Below, in pieces: positions 35,519-47,814 of a DNA stretch of 64,000 nt. A program made the position numbers and the translations under genes. The stretch's first letter is position 1, and every line of letters starts with the position of its first letter. The notes under the pieces were generated by a model, which was given only the letters and a program-made list of their open reading frames with translations, was not told the DNA's origin and made no database searches. Source of the stretch: Xiphias gladius (Eukaryota; Chordata; Actinopteri; Istiophoriformes; Xiphiidae); NCBI RefSeq assembly GCF_016859285.1, contig NC_053422.1:14997001-15061000 (forward strand), read 5' to 3'.

Positions 35519-38500
35519 CTAAAAACACTGGTGGTTTTTCAGTTGCTCCACATCACTAAAGCCTCTTCCACAGTTGGAGCACTGGAGTGTTGCCTTTTCA
35601 CTGTTGTGTATGAGTTGGTGTCTCTTTAAATATTCCACGCGACTGAAGCGTTTTCCACACGCTTCACACCCGTATGGACGCTCACCTGTGTGGATCCGCT
35701 GGTGCCGTTCCAAGTTGCCGAGACGACTGAAGCTGCGTCCACACTGCGGGCACCGATGCGGCCTCTCGCCGGTGTGCACTAGATGATGCCGTTCCAGCGA
35801 GCGCGAGTGTGTGAAGCGCTTCCCGCAGATCTCGCAGCAGTGCGGCCGCTCTGCGGCGCAGGCACACTCATGGTTCTTAAGAGCCCAGGCGTGGCTGAAC
35901 GTGTTGCCACAGTGGGCACAAGGGAAAAGACTGTCCTCTGCTCCGCTGCTCTGTAAATGGGCGCCTCCTAGTGGACATGGGTGCTCCTCCAGCTCAGCCT
36001 CTGAGGTGAATCCTCCTCCACACTGTGGGCAGAAATGGAGCAAGTCCCCGCCACCCTCCTCTTCCCCTCCGCTTTCCCCGACACTCCCAGGAGCAGACAA
36101 GTGGGGCAGGTGGTCGGACTCTCCCTGCTCCACCACATCCTCTCCAGTCATAAGTGTGCCCGACTCGCCCTCTCTCAACTTCTTTGACCAGCCTAACCTC
36201 AGCTCCGCCACCCCAACTACTCCAGCCCTCTCACTGTCCTTCACCCTGCCTTGCCCTATATGGTCCTCTCTCTGCAGGGTGGGCGGCTGAGGCTCCAGCT
36301 CTCCGTCCTGCTCCATACCATCAAGACCTATGTACTTGGGGGCCAAGCTGATATCGCTGCCTCGCACCACCTCTGAGTCACGGCTGACAGGCTGGGTAGC
36401 CTTCATGGCAGCCTGCTCGCGGCCTCTCTCAGCCCTCAGTGCAGACTCCAGACCCCTCAGCTCATCCATGGTCATGCCACCCTCTGATGGCTCTGCTGAG
36501 CCCACCTCCCAGTCCTCCTCTCTCTCTCCTGAATGAAGCATCGGGGGACGATCTGACAGTTCTCCTGAGCAACGACAGAGGGAGGAGGAGGAGAGAAGTG
36601 AATGACAGAGAGCTGGCATGAACAATCACCTCTAATCAACAATCCACCTTCTATTAAAGTATTGGTCTCTGAACATTTCACTAACTTCCCCTCCCTCAAT
36701 CAGTGTGTCCTGGGGTCATTACCTTCGCTCTGGGCTCTGGAGCCAGTGTGGAGGTTCTGGTTGGGCGAGTCCATCTTCAAAGCCTCCTTGATTAGCCGGA
36801 GAGAGGCGGGTTGATAGCCCTCTGTTTGAGCAAACTGCACAAAGAAACACAGAGATTTATAGGACAAACAACTGAAACCAGGCAGAATATGCTGTTTATT
36901 GTTAAATTTATAGATGCTTTTTTTCAAAATGGCTTGTTAACTTAAATGCAACACTCCATATGTCAGAACCCTACCAATTCCTACGTTTACAAAGCACCTG
37001 GTATTAAAGCAATATGATTGGTTATATTTCTTTAAAGCTGTTTTAGTAGCTATCAAAGCACCTTGAAAGACTTCGCGGGGAAGCTAATAAAACATTCTGC
37101 ATGCTCTGAATATTCAAATACAGAAGAGAAGTGATGTGTGGATCTGTGCCCTGCCACTTGGTCATGTGGTGGAATAGCAAACAGCTTCTCACCTCTATCA
37201 GTAGTGTTTCTACCTAAAACCTCACTGCACTTGAGATGTGGAGAGCCTACTCAACGGGCCCCTCTGAAAGCTAAATATCAAATCAATAGCTTTGCCTTTA
37301 TCCACTACATCTCTGCAGTGATTTGATGGCTGAAGAACAGTAGCAAAACTCTCTCTGTCTGCCTGTATTATCGCTCTCTTTTCTTGTCTATGTTGTTTCT
37401 CATTCTACATGAAGCTGCTGAGCAGTGCAGCGATGATGTGCCACTTTCGCCTCCTACTCCTCCTCCTCTGAGAAAGCCCGTCTCCCTCACCTCCTCTTTG
37501 ATGTTGGCCGTCTCCTCCCCCTCACCGCTGAGGCTGCCCTCCCCTTCCTCGTCCTCCACCATCCCTCCCTCATCCTCTTCATCCCCGGGGAACTGGATGA
37601 GGTACATCTCCCTGGCCTCCTTTCCCCCTGTTCCTCCTGCTCCTGCTACCATCCCCACAGCTCCTCCACTTCCTCCTCCTCCCCCACCACCACCACCACC
37701 GCCACTGCCGCTGCCACCACTGCCACCTCCTCCTTCCTCCCACACACCTCCAGGCCAGCCTTTGCCATAGGCTGCTGCCTTCTTTGACTTGCCTCCTGTG
37801 GAGAAGAGAGGAAGATGAAGGAAGGGTGGGAGGGAGGTTGAGAGACGAAGAAAAAGTGAGGAGGGGGAGAAAGAGAGAGGAAGGGCACAGGGAGACAGGA
37901 AGGAGAGAGAATGAAATATGAGGGGGAGAGAGATAAGTGGGAAGAGACGATTGGAAGGGCGGGAGAGAGAGATGAAGGAGAGAAGAGGGTGGAGAAGTGG
38001 GAGATGATGAGGAGGAGGGGGTTTGAGAGGCAGAGGAGGACATGAGTAGAGGGGGAGTTGGGGGGAAGGGAGAGGGGAAAGGGAGCGGGGGGAGGAGAAG
38101 TGAGCGTGATGAATGAGTGAGGAGAGAGGGGGCATAGAAGGACAAACAAGAAAGAGGAAAGGAGAGAAAAACACGTGTCAGGGAAGAGAGGAGTGAGAGA
38201 CAGAGAAGAGAAGAAGAAGTGGAGTTGGCGGGGGCCGGAGGAGGAGGAGAGGGAAGAGGTGGTGGGATGAAGAGGTGAAACGAGGAGAGAGAGAGAGAGA
38301 GCGACCGAGACAGGAGAAGTGGAAGTGGAGGAGGTAGTGTGTAATTATGGTGGTAGCAGAGAGGAGCGGAAGAGGAGTGGAGTGGAGGAGGTGGGGGAGG
38401 GAGGAGGGAGGGCGGGGGAGAGTGTGTGTGCAACGTGATGAAGGAGAGAACAGAGCAGGAGGAGGAGGGGCGGGGAGTGAGGAAAGGAGGAGAGGGCGTG

Positions 38501-39295
38501 AAGGAGAGAGGAGTGGGAAGGGGAGGAGGAGAGAGTTGGAGAGGGACAGAGAGGAGTGAGGAGATGGGGGAAGGGAGAGGAGCAAGGCAGGAAGGGAGGG
38601 AGGGAAAGAGTGTGCAAAAGCAGAGAGGAGTGGGAGGGACAGAATGCAGAGAGAGACAGAGAGAGGAGAGGGGGAGGTGAAGGACAGAGGGAGAGATCAT
38701 GAAGAGGAGGCGGAGGAGGGAGGGAGGAAGAGAGGAAAGGAGGGAGGGAGAGATCAGCTCTTGCCAGATGGTTTCCAACAAAACAAGTGCGTCTTCACAT
38801 AAGCCCTGACTGCACAGCAAGAACCCAGTTTCTCACATTTAAAAAAACACAATCATACTGAAACATGTAGGATGTTTTAGCGAGGTGTCATTTAACGATA
38901 ATGGTAGCTTCATACATGGCACAATCTAAAGGTGATGTACGCCTCCTTGTTTGGGAGGAAAATCCATCCTCAAGCGACTAGAAATACTTACGGGCCACCT
39001 CAACTTTTCGCTTCTGCCGCCCTCCGGCTCCTTCCTCCGCCGCAGCCAGCCCGGCGTTGCGGCGGTTGGCGGCCCAGCCCATGCCGTACTTGCGCTCGGT
39101 TCTCAGCTTGTTCTCGGTGAGCCTCAGCCGCAGTTTGAGAGCCTCGTTCTCCTTCCTGTTGAGGGACAGCTCCACCAGGTAGTCGTTCACCGTCTCCTGG
39201 AAAAGTTTGGTGATCTCACAGACGGAGGCTCGGATTAGACTATCCATGACAGCCGTCAAATGCGTCTCAAATGTGGTCACCGACTCCTCCATCAT
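35519..39295 (-). CDS. C2H2/C2HC zinc-finger protein with fish-type N-terminal helical module (ZNF trio, member 1)
   Basis: Exons on the minus strand are 39295-38992, 37795-37491, 36834-36723 and 36564-35519. Phases are 1, 0, 1 and the total is 588 aa. The N-terminus (about residues 8-60: [22 protein letters not shown], then [15 protein letters not shown]) is a two-helix/coiled-coil module found in teleost zinc-finger proteins. It is not KRAB, SCAN or BTB. Exon 2 encodes a long Gly run and acidic stretches, and ends in IKEE, a sumoylation-type motif. Exon 4 has three canonical C2H2 fingers linked by HTGER(P) ([24 protein letters not shown]). They are flanked by three C2HC-like fingers ending H-x-C. 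A nuclear DNA-binding regulator is expected. The upstream ATG (39295) is followed at once by a second one (39292). The 5' UTR joins at CAG 39330 or nearby. Confidence 0.92.
37796..38760 (+). repeat. Polypurine·polypyrimidine tract filling intron 1 of the zinc-finger gene
   Basis: On the plus strand almost every base is A or G for about 960 bp (GAGGAGG, GGGAGAGAG and GAGAAGAG units, no fixed period), broken by short runs with C or T. The intron is 38991-37796, so the tract occupies most of it. Long open frames read through it on both strands are composition artefacts. Confidence 0.93.
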
Positions 39296-40387
39296 CGTGG
39301 CCAGGGCTTCGGGACGGGAGCGGACCTGATGATGGTTCAGTGACAGATTATGTTATTGTCATGATCAGGATTACATTTAACCCAGTTTCCCTTCTTGGGT
39401 CACAAAAGTTTCACATTGTCAAATCCATTGGATAGCTATATCCACTGAATATTTCCAATCTAGACACATACCATCCGTGTCACTCGGAGACATTAACTTT
39501 ACTGGTCGATACTAGGTAGCTACATCTCGACATTAAAGTGTGACAGGGCTCAGGGAATCACACTGTAACATAATGGTTATTCCATTTCTATTATCATTTA
39601 CTTAAAGAATATGTATAGCCGGTTTAAATAATAGGACAACTGTGGTATTGTAGTTTAATAAATACCAAATGCACATCCTGCGCCAGGTTAGCTTGTTGGT
39701 AAACTTGTATTATTGATCGACATCCAATAATGTTAAAGGAGAGGAGCAGCAGCCCCGGTACGGTTTTAAAGTGAATGCGCTAGCAGCCTGGCTAATTTAG
39801 CTTTGTATACGCACGGTTTGTGAGATGAAATCCGAAGGAGGGACTCGCGCAACGGCGACAGACGGAAGGATTTCACGGTTCACGGATGAGCTTGGTCGTT
39901 GTTCGTGAACACAGAGACGCGGCGACAAAGGAAAGCGCCATCCAACTTCTGCCTTCTCTTTCCCTGCCACTGTTTTCCTTCTCGCCTCCTTCAACACTGC
40001 TTAATGATGCCTGAAAGCACTGCGCATGCCCGGTACCGTAATTACCCTACACTCAGGAGCAGCCGCACCCTGGAAAGAACACGCACTCAGATTTCAGCCA
40101 TCACTTCCTGCTTGATGTGGTCTAAACAGTGGCGCTGAGAACGTAAGGAATTAATAACAACCCCCCCCCCCCTCCTCAACTTCCACACTGTATGCGTTTG
40201 TTTAGCGTGTCACCAACAAACAGTGTCTTCCACGATGGATGGGGGCGCTGTGGTCATTGTGTCACATGGTCGCTCCGCCTCCGAAAGAGGAAGAGAAGTC
40301 TTCGGTCTGTGGATCCGCCTGTGTGAACAGAGTCGCAGCATTTGCAGCGTGTAAAAGGGAGAAGGAGAGCACCGAAAATCAGTAATC
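39296..40387. promoter_or_regulatory. Shared head-to-head interval between the zinc-finger gene (minus) and mif (plus)
   Basis: The two start codons are 1,092 bases apart and the genes point away from each other. The interval has an NRF1-like TGCGCATGCC at 40021-40030 and GC-rich patches with CpGs at 39830-40060 and 40240-40340. There is no TATA box near either gene. A poly-C run lies at 40160-40172. A 5' UTR exon of the zinc-finger gene probably ends near 39295-39330. A bidirectional promoter is inferred. Confidence 0.5.
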
Positions 40388-42064
40388 ATGCCGATGTTCG
40401 TGGTGAACACCAACGTGGCCAAAAGTGATGTGCCAGCGGCCCTGCTGTCTGAGGCCACGGAGGAGCTGGCCAAAGCAATGGGCAAACCTGCACAGGTAGG
40501 CCTGGTTGGGTCGTTTACATTCTTACATGTCCTGGCATCAACATGCGCCGTGGTGGTCGTTAACATTTGTATGTAGCGCTGTCCACTCGTGAGCCGATCG
40601 TCCAAGACGCATTTTAGTGCCAGGTGTAAACGGGGTCAATCTGTCTGTTTCTTTCCATCACGGAACATCGTGATACGGATCTAACTCCAGAGTTATCTCT
40701 GCCGAGTGCGACGCGACCAGCACCTGAAGCCCGATTTCCATTTAACTGCAGAAAAAAGTGGACATTATATGCCTCTCTGCTGAATGAATGAGGCGGGAGT
40801 CTGGTGGAATTACGCAAACACAGTCTTGACTGTTATTTGTAAAGAGGAAGCATTGGTTAATAATTGATCAGTTAGCTAAACCCACAGGTTAAGAGCATAT
40901 TTTCTATCATGTCATACAAACTGATACTCAGTATTTTTTTAAAGATCATCTCAAAGTATGTTTGAAGATATATAAAAATATTCTGCTTGTTTCTCCTATG
41001 GCTTTTCTGTTAAGGAATTCTGTTACCTGATTAGAAATTCTTCAAATGACACCTATGCCTCCTCCCTCATTGAAAAATCCAGAATCCATGAATGTGCAAA
41101 TGTTTGTCATTTTAAAAGTTTAACTACTGGATACAAGATTTGATACAGTATATGTGCAATGCAGGCTTCTAGTTTCCACACTTGTTTAAGATGTCTATTG
41201 GACCAGAATTGGCTTCCAACCTAGTTGTGATCCAACAAATCGTGCTCGCATGTACCCTCCTTAAAGTCAGATTTTAGGTGAGCACAGAGAAGCTTTCTCC
41301 CTTCAGCAGATGAATATGAACTTTATACAGTAAGTTAAGCAGTCAAATTCATGGATATAATGAGGAAAAACAATCTTAAAATAATTAGATCATTTCACCG
41401 GTATTTTTTTGGTGACTCATCAAAAATCTCTTCAGGGTATAGTTGCATTGGGAGAATTTGGATTCATGACGAAATTTTTTAAAAATTCTCATTGCAACCT
41501 TCACTGTAGTTTATGTTTAAAATGTGCCTGCCTTTATAATGTTGAAGCTACAATGTTTCATTCAGCCTCAAAAAGGGCTAAAATCCTCAAAAACTGACAC
41601 CATGCATGATCCATCCAGTGTGGGCTGACATCAGTTTTGTGCATCTGTCTGTTGTATACTAGTACATAGCTGTGCACATCAACCCGGACCAAATGATGAT
41701 GTTTGGAGGAAAGGGAGACCCCTGTGCAGTCTGCTCCCTCCACAGTATTGGCAAGATCAGCGGTGCTCACAACAAGCAATACTCTAAACTCCTGTGTGGA
41801 CTCCTCAACAAACACCTGGGCGTCTCTCCTGACAGGTACCAAATACAGGCATCAGCCATTAAATTCACTGCTCACACTTTGTGAGCAGGTAGCATGGTGG
41901 GAGAAACGCACAAACTCAGACACTCCTGTATCTTGCATACGTTGCTCACTGTTAATGTCCGATCTCATCAACCTGTTTCTCTTTGTGTCTATTTCAGGAT
42001 TTATGTTAACTTTGTAGACATGGATGCAGCCAACGTGGCCTGGAACAACTCTACCTTTGCCTGA
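40388..42064 (+). CDS. mif: Macrophage migration inhibitory factor
   Basis: Three exons, 40388-40495, 41663-41835 and 41998-42064, phases 0 and 2, 115 aa, the usual MIF length. Starts [10 protein letters not shown], so Pro2 is available as the N-terminal catalytic proline of the tautomerase after Met removal. Lys33 (numbered after Met removal) is present in the MGKPAQ context, and the oxidoreductase-type CxxC is CAVC ([15 protein letters not shown]). The end reads [19 protein letters not shown], matching the MIF signature. MIF is a leaderless secreted cytokine and keto-enol tautomerase acting through CD74 (family knowledge). No signal peptide, as expected. The exon structure matches vertebrate MIF. 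Confidence 0.98.
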
Positions 42065-42247
42065 GATGGAGGTCAACTAACTGAAATAGAAAAAAATTCC
42101 AGTATTTTGCTACATGTATGAGCATAGTTAACACAGAATGAAAAAGCATACACCTGGTAATCCACAGGCCAATATACTATACGACTGTCTTAAAAGCACT
42201 TAGAAGGACCCTTTTGCATTGCACTGATCCTCTCCCCTTTAAAATGC

Positions 42248-42253
42248 AATAAA
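42248..42253 (+). promoter_or_regulatory. Polyadenylation signal of mif
   Basis: AATAAA 184 bases after the mif stop codon. Confidence 0.7.
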
Positions 42254-42269
42254 GCGAACCCTGTAAACC

Positions 42270-45200
42270 ATAAATTAATCTCTTTTCCTTGATTTTCTAG
42301 CTTCACAAAGACACACTACATTTTACAAGCTCAGTTTTTGCTGTTAGCTCCAACCCCTTGAAAACATCCTTTGACAGGCAATATATCTTTTACATTGTAG
42401 ACAAGCGCAGATATAGTTAATAACATTGACAATAGCTCTCTCCTGTTCAAGTGTCCCAGTGTGCCTGCCGGTAGCCAGCCAGCATGCATGGTACCAGGAC
42501 CCTGAAACTGAAGCAGCTTAATGAAATTGAGTCATCATTAATTTCATTATTTCCACGTGTGCTTTTCCTAATGTGACATGTCAAAATTTCCCCCACTAAA
42601 AAGGCCTATTGAGCCTGACTTCTATGTTTTGCACCTGTCATGACTTGCCACCTCTTGAAGCATCTGAACCTTGTGAAAAACTTTTTAAAATAAACTAAAG
42701 GTATTAAGCGTAGGCTTTGGCCATTTGGATAGTTTAGGGGAAACAAATAACTTTTCCTTGAAAGCAGCCATGTTTTTGGTTTTAATTTTAAATTGGAAGC
42801 AGTAAGAAAATGAGAGCTCAGTGAGTGGTGTATTTAACCACTCAGCTGAAGGAAAGTTTCATCATGATGTCCGAGTGAAAACAGAGCTGTCAATTATTTA
42901 CTGCGCAGCCTGCTTGAAACTGTCTGTCTCAATTTTCTTCAGTGAACTACACATATACAGTAACAAAAAATACACATTACTAAGTATACCTATGATAGAC
43001 ACTTTAGCCTTATTTCGTCTTTTTCACTTAGTATTCTTATATCGTACAGCTTGTTTTAACAGCCAGTGTATGTGTTTTTATACAGTAGGATATTAGCAGT
43101 CTCTGTAGTGATAGAATAATAACCAATATGACTATTTTTTCTGATTAAAAACAATTTTATTGTAGTTTTTACCAGACAATGAGCATAATGTTGTTCAACA
43201 CTTGTGTGTTAAATACACATCTATCACAGCTGAAGATGGAGAAAGCAGTATTGTGTTGGCAAAGGCAAAAATAAGAGGTTATATTGGACCTTCTTAGGTT
43301 AATAAAGAATAAATAGTCTACCTCAGGATATCTACTTTTGGACTGAAAGGGGGAACAAATGCAGTGTGTATCACTGCATGTCAGTTTATCAGACTCTGTG
43401 ATACCATGCAAAAGTATTTCAGATTTACATTGGCAGATTCATACAGAACTGTTTTCTAAGCATTCAACATCTGGAAAGAGAAGGAATGCCCCAAATTACA
43501 TCAATTTAGTCTAAAAGGCACCATTTTAGACACCAGTGTCCAGTAACTGCAGCCCTGGCCCTCATCCCTAACTGGGTAAGGTTTGTGTCAGGGCCATGGT
43601 TTTTGTTTTCTGCTCCTGCCTCCAATGACTACGCACCACTCACCCCACTTGCCCACTTTTTTCATTGTAGGATGTAGGATCTATCAAAGTGTGTAGGACT
43701 TTGTAGTAATGACATGTATGTAAGGTGTTAATCAAAGCTACAGAAAGACCATAACTTTTCAATATAATTGCTTTAATCAACAATAGAGTGAATCACCGAC
43801 CTCTCATAAGTAAATCGCACATCATTTTAATGTATGAAGTTCATTCTTTCATCTTTCTATTATCCAGTGTCCACCTTGGCACATTTAGTCTTCCATTTGT
43901 CCCAGGATATAATATCTGAACATAAAATTGAGCCTTGTGTCCATTTATGGACACTATCAAAGAGTAGTATGTGGAAAATATTCACTTTGTCAAATATTAT
44001 TCCATGTAAGCAGTAATTGTAATTAATCAAACGACAAATGATCCTTTAATTTTTTTTATTAATCAATTATATGACTGTTACACCAGTTTTTGATCTTCTG
44101 TACCTACTAGCAGAGCTGTACATTACGCTATGAATTACGAGACCAAGCAAAGTGTGCATAAAAAAGAAAAAGCACTGGAACCAGGTAGGGGTTAGATTGT
44201 AAAGGGGATATGTGGAAAGGTATAAATAGAAATGCTTTTACATTCCAATTCAGTTGCTCCCAGGAGCAGCTCTGTTTATTGTATGATTTTGACTATATGT
44301 AGTAAATCCAATGCAATAAATCCAATACATCAGACCAAGGGATTTCAGTTGATTATTGATAAGATGGAATTTCAGTTGAATTAATTGTTAATTGTTGAAT
44401 TAACTGTGTGGTGGAGGGAACCAAGTTTATCTGGCCTTGGTGAGCGCTCCCCCATCCCAAGAAAAGTAACACTTGTTCTAGGGAGAAAATAAATATATAT
44501 TTTGTTGTAAATGTTAATAAGCAGTTATAAATGGAGGTTGGTTCAGATGTCCTGCAGCCCTTTTCCTGAAGTTAATTGGTCAAACAGTCAGCTGGAGAGG
44601 TCTCCCTGATGAATTAAAGAGTCACGCTGAAGGAGGATTTTCCACAACATGGCAACCCAAAAGCTGTTTTTATTAATGGCGTAAAACATTCTGTAAATAA
44701 TATGATTAGCAAAGCCATTAATTAGAGCGTATAGGCCATTTATAAATGGTGCTTTATCAGAAAGTGGTACCGAATATTCATTCTGACAGTTATAGACACT
44801 TGGCAACACATTTCTGTTTACAGATATACCATCAGTTAATTTGCACTTTAGTGTTTCGTCCGAGTTTTATTAGACCTCTTGTTACAGAGTAGATAATGTA
44901 TTTAAGTAGAATCAGTCTCCACATAAATCGTTTGGCAATAAAATCTCCCTCAGAAGACTATTAAAACTTGTCTGTTTTTATCACTTATTATATAATTTTT
45001 TTATACCTTCCTAACTACCTACCTGTACCCGAAGCGGGGCGGGGGAAAGCCACAGCTTTGTATCCCCAATATTTTTCCACGTTTCTCCACTGTTGTCCAC
45101 TCGTATATTTAGCCCCCAGTTAAAACATACATGGACCTGACAGAAATACAACTGACCTCTCAGAGAGTTACAAAAAACCCAGATTAGCTCACATTCATGT

Positions 45201-45400
45201 TGTTCTTGTTTCGTACCAGATCCGTTGCTATGGTAACCCAGATGGGTCATAAACAAATAGGCAGCGCCTGCGCGAAGGACTTATTAGGACATACACATAT
45301 TATTTTGACCTAATTAAAATATTTTTTTTTAATATTGAGCGATAAAACAAATATACGTGGGGTAAATCGTAGCTTCTAGTACAGTAGAAATTATTACGGG
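42270..45400. other. Intergenic between mif and the second zinc-finger gene
   Basis: AT-rich and non-coding as far as can be seen. No recognised repeat family or RNA gene. Short open frames lack domain features. Confidence 0.5.
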
Positions 45401-45404
45401 TCAG

Positions 45405-45480
45405 CGGAGGATGACGTGTAATGACGTAACCTTCCCCTCCCTTCTGAGCAACTTCAATAAAAATGGCGGACGGGCGGCCT
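45405..45480 (+). promoter_or_regulatory. Putative promoter of the second zinc-finger gene (CRE- and YY1-like sites)
   Basis: TGACGTAA at 45422-45429, with a related TGACGTGT just before it, is followed by AAAATGGCGGAC at 45460-45471, a YY1-type element often found at transcription starts. It is the only CpG-rich patch between mif and the coding start at 47815. A 5' UTR intron is implied, because a TTTAG acceptor lies at 47720-47724. Inference. Confidence 0.45.
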
Positions 45481-46081
45481 GCCGTACGTTTGTTATACTT
45501 TGGCTAATTGGCAAGAAACAAACGTAGCTGATTTAATGTTTATGTGTCAGATGTGGGCGAGCCGGTTTGCTGTTCATGTAACAGGTGTCTGGGTTCAAGA
45601 CAAATTTACGGACCGTTAACCATCGTAGACAAAAGTACAGTAGATCTTGTGCCAAACGGTCAGTAACGTTATGAGTTGCCTGCCATGTGAAACATCACTT
45701 CAATGTTTAGCTTGTAACTTTTGCAGTATTTTTCATTACAGTGCTTTTTAAAATAACAGCATGTGTGCGTAACATAAACTGATTTTTTACTCTGTTTCGT
45801 GCAAAGCGAAATCTATTTACTCAGTCATAAACACAGCTGCTGTTAGTTCACGGTAATAGGGTTTAGGAAAATGAATGATAAATGAAAACATTATCCATGG
45901 TCAACACTCTGGGTTGTACCGTATTACCGGGTAAAGTCATCCCTCCTTTTAGTAATTATATACACATTTACCGTCCTATTTCTAAGTGCTATACGAAGGC
46001 AACTGGACTTCCTTGAGGTTCTTGCTTGAGACGTGTCACCTCTCATCTGAAGCAAGTCCAGTTTCCTTCGTATAAGTGCAC

Positions 46082-46225
46082 TTTCCTTCGTGTGTGTGTA
46101 TGTGTGTGTGTGTGTGTGTGTGTCGTCCTGGCAAAATGTGTTCCTGGAGACACCTACTGTAGTGGGACCTACCACGGTTTGGGCGGTTTTGAGTAAATTG
46201 GCAGTACCATGACCTGGATGACTGA
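46082..46225 (+). repeat. Microsatellite-bearing repeat, copy A
   Basis: A (GT)n tract is followed by TCCTGGAGACACCTACTGTAG and TGGGACCTACCACGG.. TTTTGAGTAA. It is related to copies B and C nearby and is the most diverged of the three. Confidence 0.75.
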
Positions 46226-46502
46226 GAGTCTTCAGACATTTTAACGTCATATCTAAATGCTAATAACGTGATGGTTTTCCATAATGACATTGCTTATGTC
46301 CAAACTGTCTTAGTTATAAGTTATGTGTTGTGACTGAAGAATTGCCCACTTTGTGTGTCTGCTGGTTTCTCCTTTAGTTAAAACATTATATCGTCTACTG
46401 TCATATACTTGAAACAAGAGCCCATCTTGCAATGGGATCACACCAGCCACGATGCCTGTCAGCATCCTGACATTCAGACTCAATAACCACTAACCACTAC
46501 AG

Positions 46503-46529
46503 CTTGGCTGGTATTGTTTTCACCTTGAG

Positions 46530-46607
<78 letters not shown>

Positions 46608-46700
46608 ATAATGGAAATTGTGGTCCTGGAGACACCCAATGTAGTGGGAACTACCACAGAGGTGATTTTGAGTAATTTCACGGGTGTTTATATGTCTGTC
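46503..46700 (+). repeat. Microsatellite-bearing repeat, copy B, with (CT)n(GT)n
   Basis: TGGCTGGTATTGTTTTCACC and TTGAGTCT lead into (CT)n(GT)n at 46531-46606, then ATAATGGAAATTGTGG, TCCTGGAGACACCCAATG and AACTACCACAGAGGTG. Confidence 0.85.
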
Positions 46701-47384
46701 TATCTGTCTGTCTCTGTCTTTCTGTCTGTGGGCCCGGGTCGCTGAAGTGGGCCCAGTCCGACTATGAAGGGTTTTATTTAACCTGGGTGGTGCACACGCA
46801 TAGTACGCTGCCATTCGTAGTGAATATCAGTAGGTAATAAAAATCTATGTAACTTAATATTAGCTAGTTGAATCCACCTCTCTCTCTCTTCTTTCTTTTT
46901 CTCTTATTTCTCTGTCTTACTCTTGCCTCAGCCGGGTGTCGCCACATGCCTCCACTTCCTGTATCCATCACTTCAAATTAAAAGCCCTCTGCAGAGTCAT
47001 GTAATTGTGACTTCATGATTGTGACAGGGCCAACACTGCAAATGTATATAGCAGAAACACTGGTCAACGCCATAGCGTCACAACCGTGTAAGATACAGTC
47101 ACAAAACTTTACAGGTGGGTAGTTGAGAGCAAAATGAAGGCCGAGTTGGAAGATGGATGGGGTCTGACACATGAGTACCGGGTACTCGTGGTAGTGATAC
47201 TGAATACTCAAGGGTCGGAAGGGCAACATGTTGACAGGCGTCGCGGCAGGTGTGATCCAATCGCAAGATGGTCTCTAGTTACATGAGTACTCAGTACTCA
47301 AGGGTGGGACCACACCCATCTTTGAACACTATCCCTGTGACAAAATCTGTCCAAAGACAGACATATAAACACATGCCAAAGTAC

Positions 47385-47512
47385 TGAAGAACACCTCTGT
47401 GGTAGTTCCCACTACATTAGGTGTCTCCAGGACCACAATTTCCATTATGACACACACACACACACACACACACACAGACTCTCAAGGTGTAAACAATACC
47501 AGCCCTGCTGTC
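47385..47512 (-). repeat. Microsatellite-bearing repeat, copy C, inverted
   Basis: The reverse complement reads GCTGGTATTGTTTACACC, TTGAGAGTCT, (GT)n, then ATAATGGAAATTGTGG, TCCTGGAGACACCTAATG and AACTACCACAGAGGTG. It is nearly identical to copy B on both sides of the microsatellite. Confidence 0.85.
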
Positions 47513-47814
47513 GCTGCTGGTAACAATACCACCTGTACCCAGGTACTGCATACTTACAGGCTAGGATGCAGTTAGGTGGATTAATGGAAAGAGAGCATCC
47601 CTCACCCAGATTACCGGGGTTTAGAGCCATATTTCAGCAAACATACGCTCTGCTTAAGTAACCCTGTTTAAAGAATAATGTGCTCTTTTGTAGCCATACC
47701 TGATCTCTTATCTCTGTGTTTAGGGGGTAAGTGATAAGCGAGAGGACCAGTAGAGCATCACAGAAGACTTTCTGATCAAGGGCATCTGTAAGGTGCTGCC
47801 AGCCATCTTCAAAG

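Noticed and set aside
37579-38820. Long open frames (up to 413 codons) on the minus strand
   Set aside because: They run through the polypurine·polypyrimidine intron and give Ser/Pro/Leu-only protein, which is expected from composition. Only the part within exon 2 of the zinc-finger gene, in another frame, is real.
45011-45256. 81-codon minus-strand frame near the putative promoter
   Set aside because: Starts with a non-ATG codon under the frame rules used, has no family similarity I can recognise, and no splice context.
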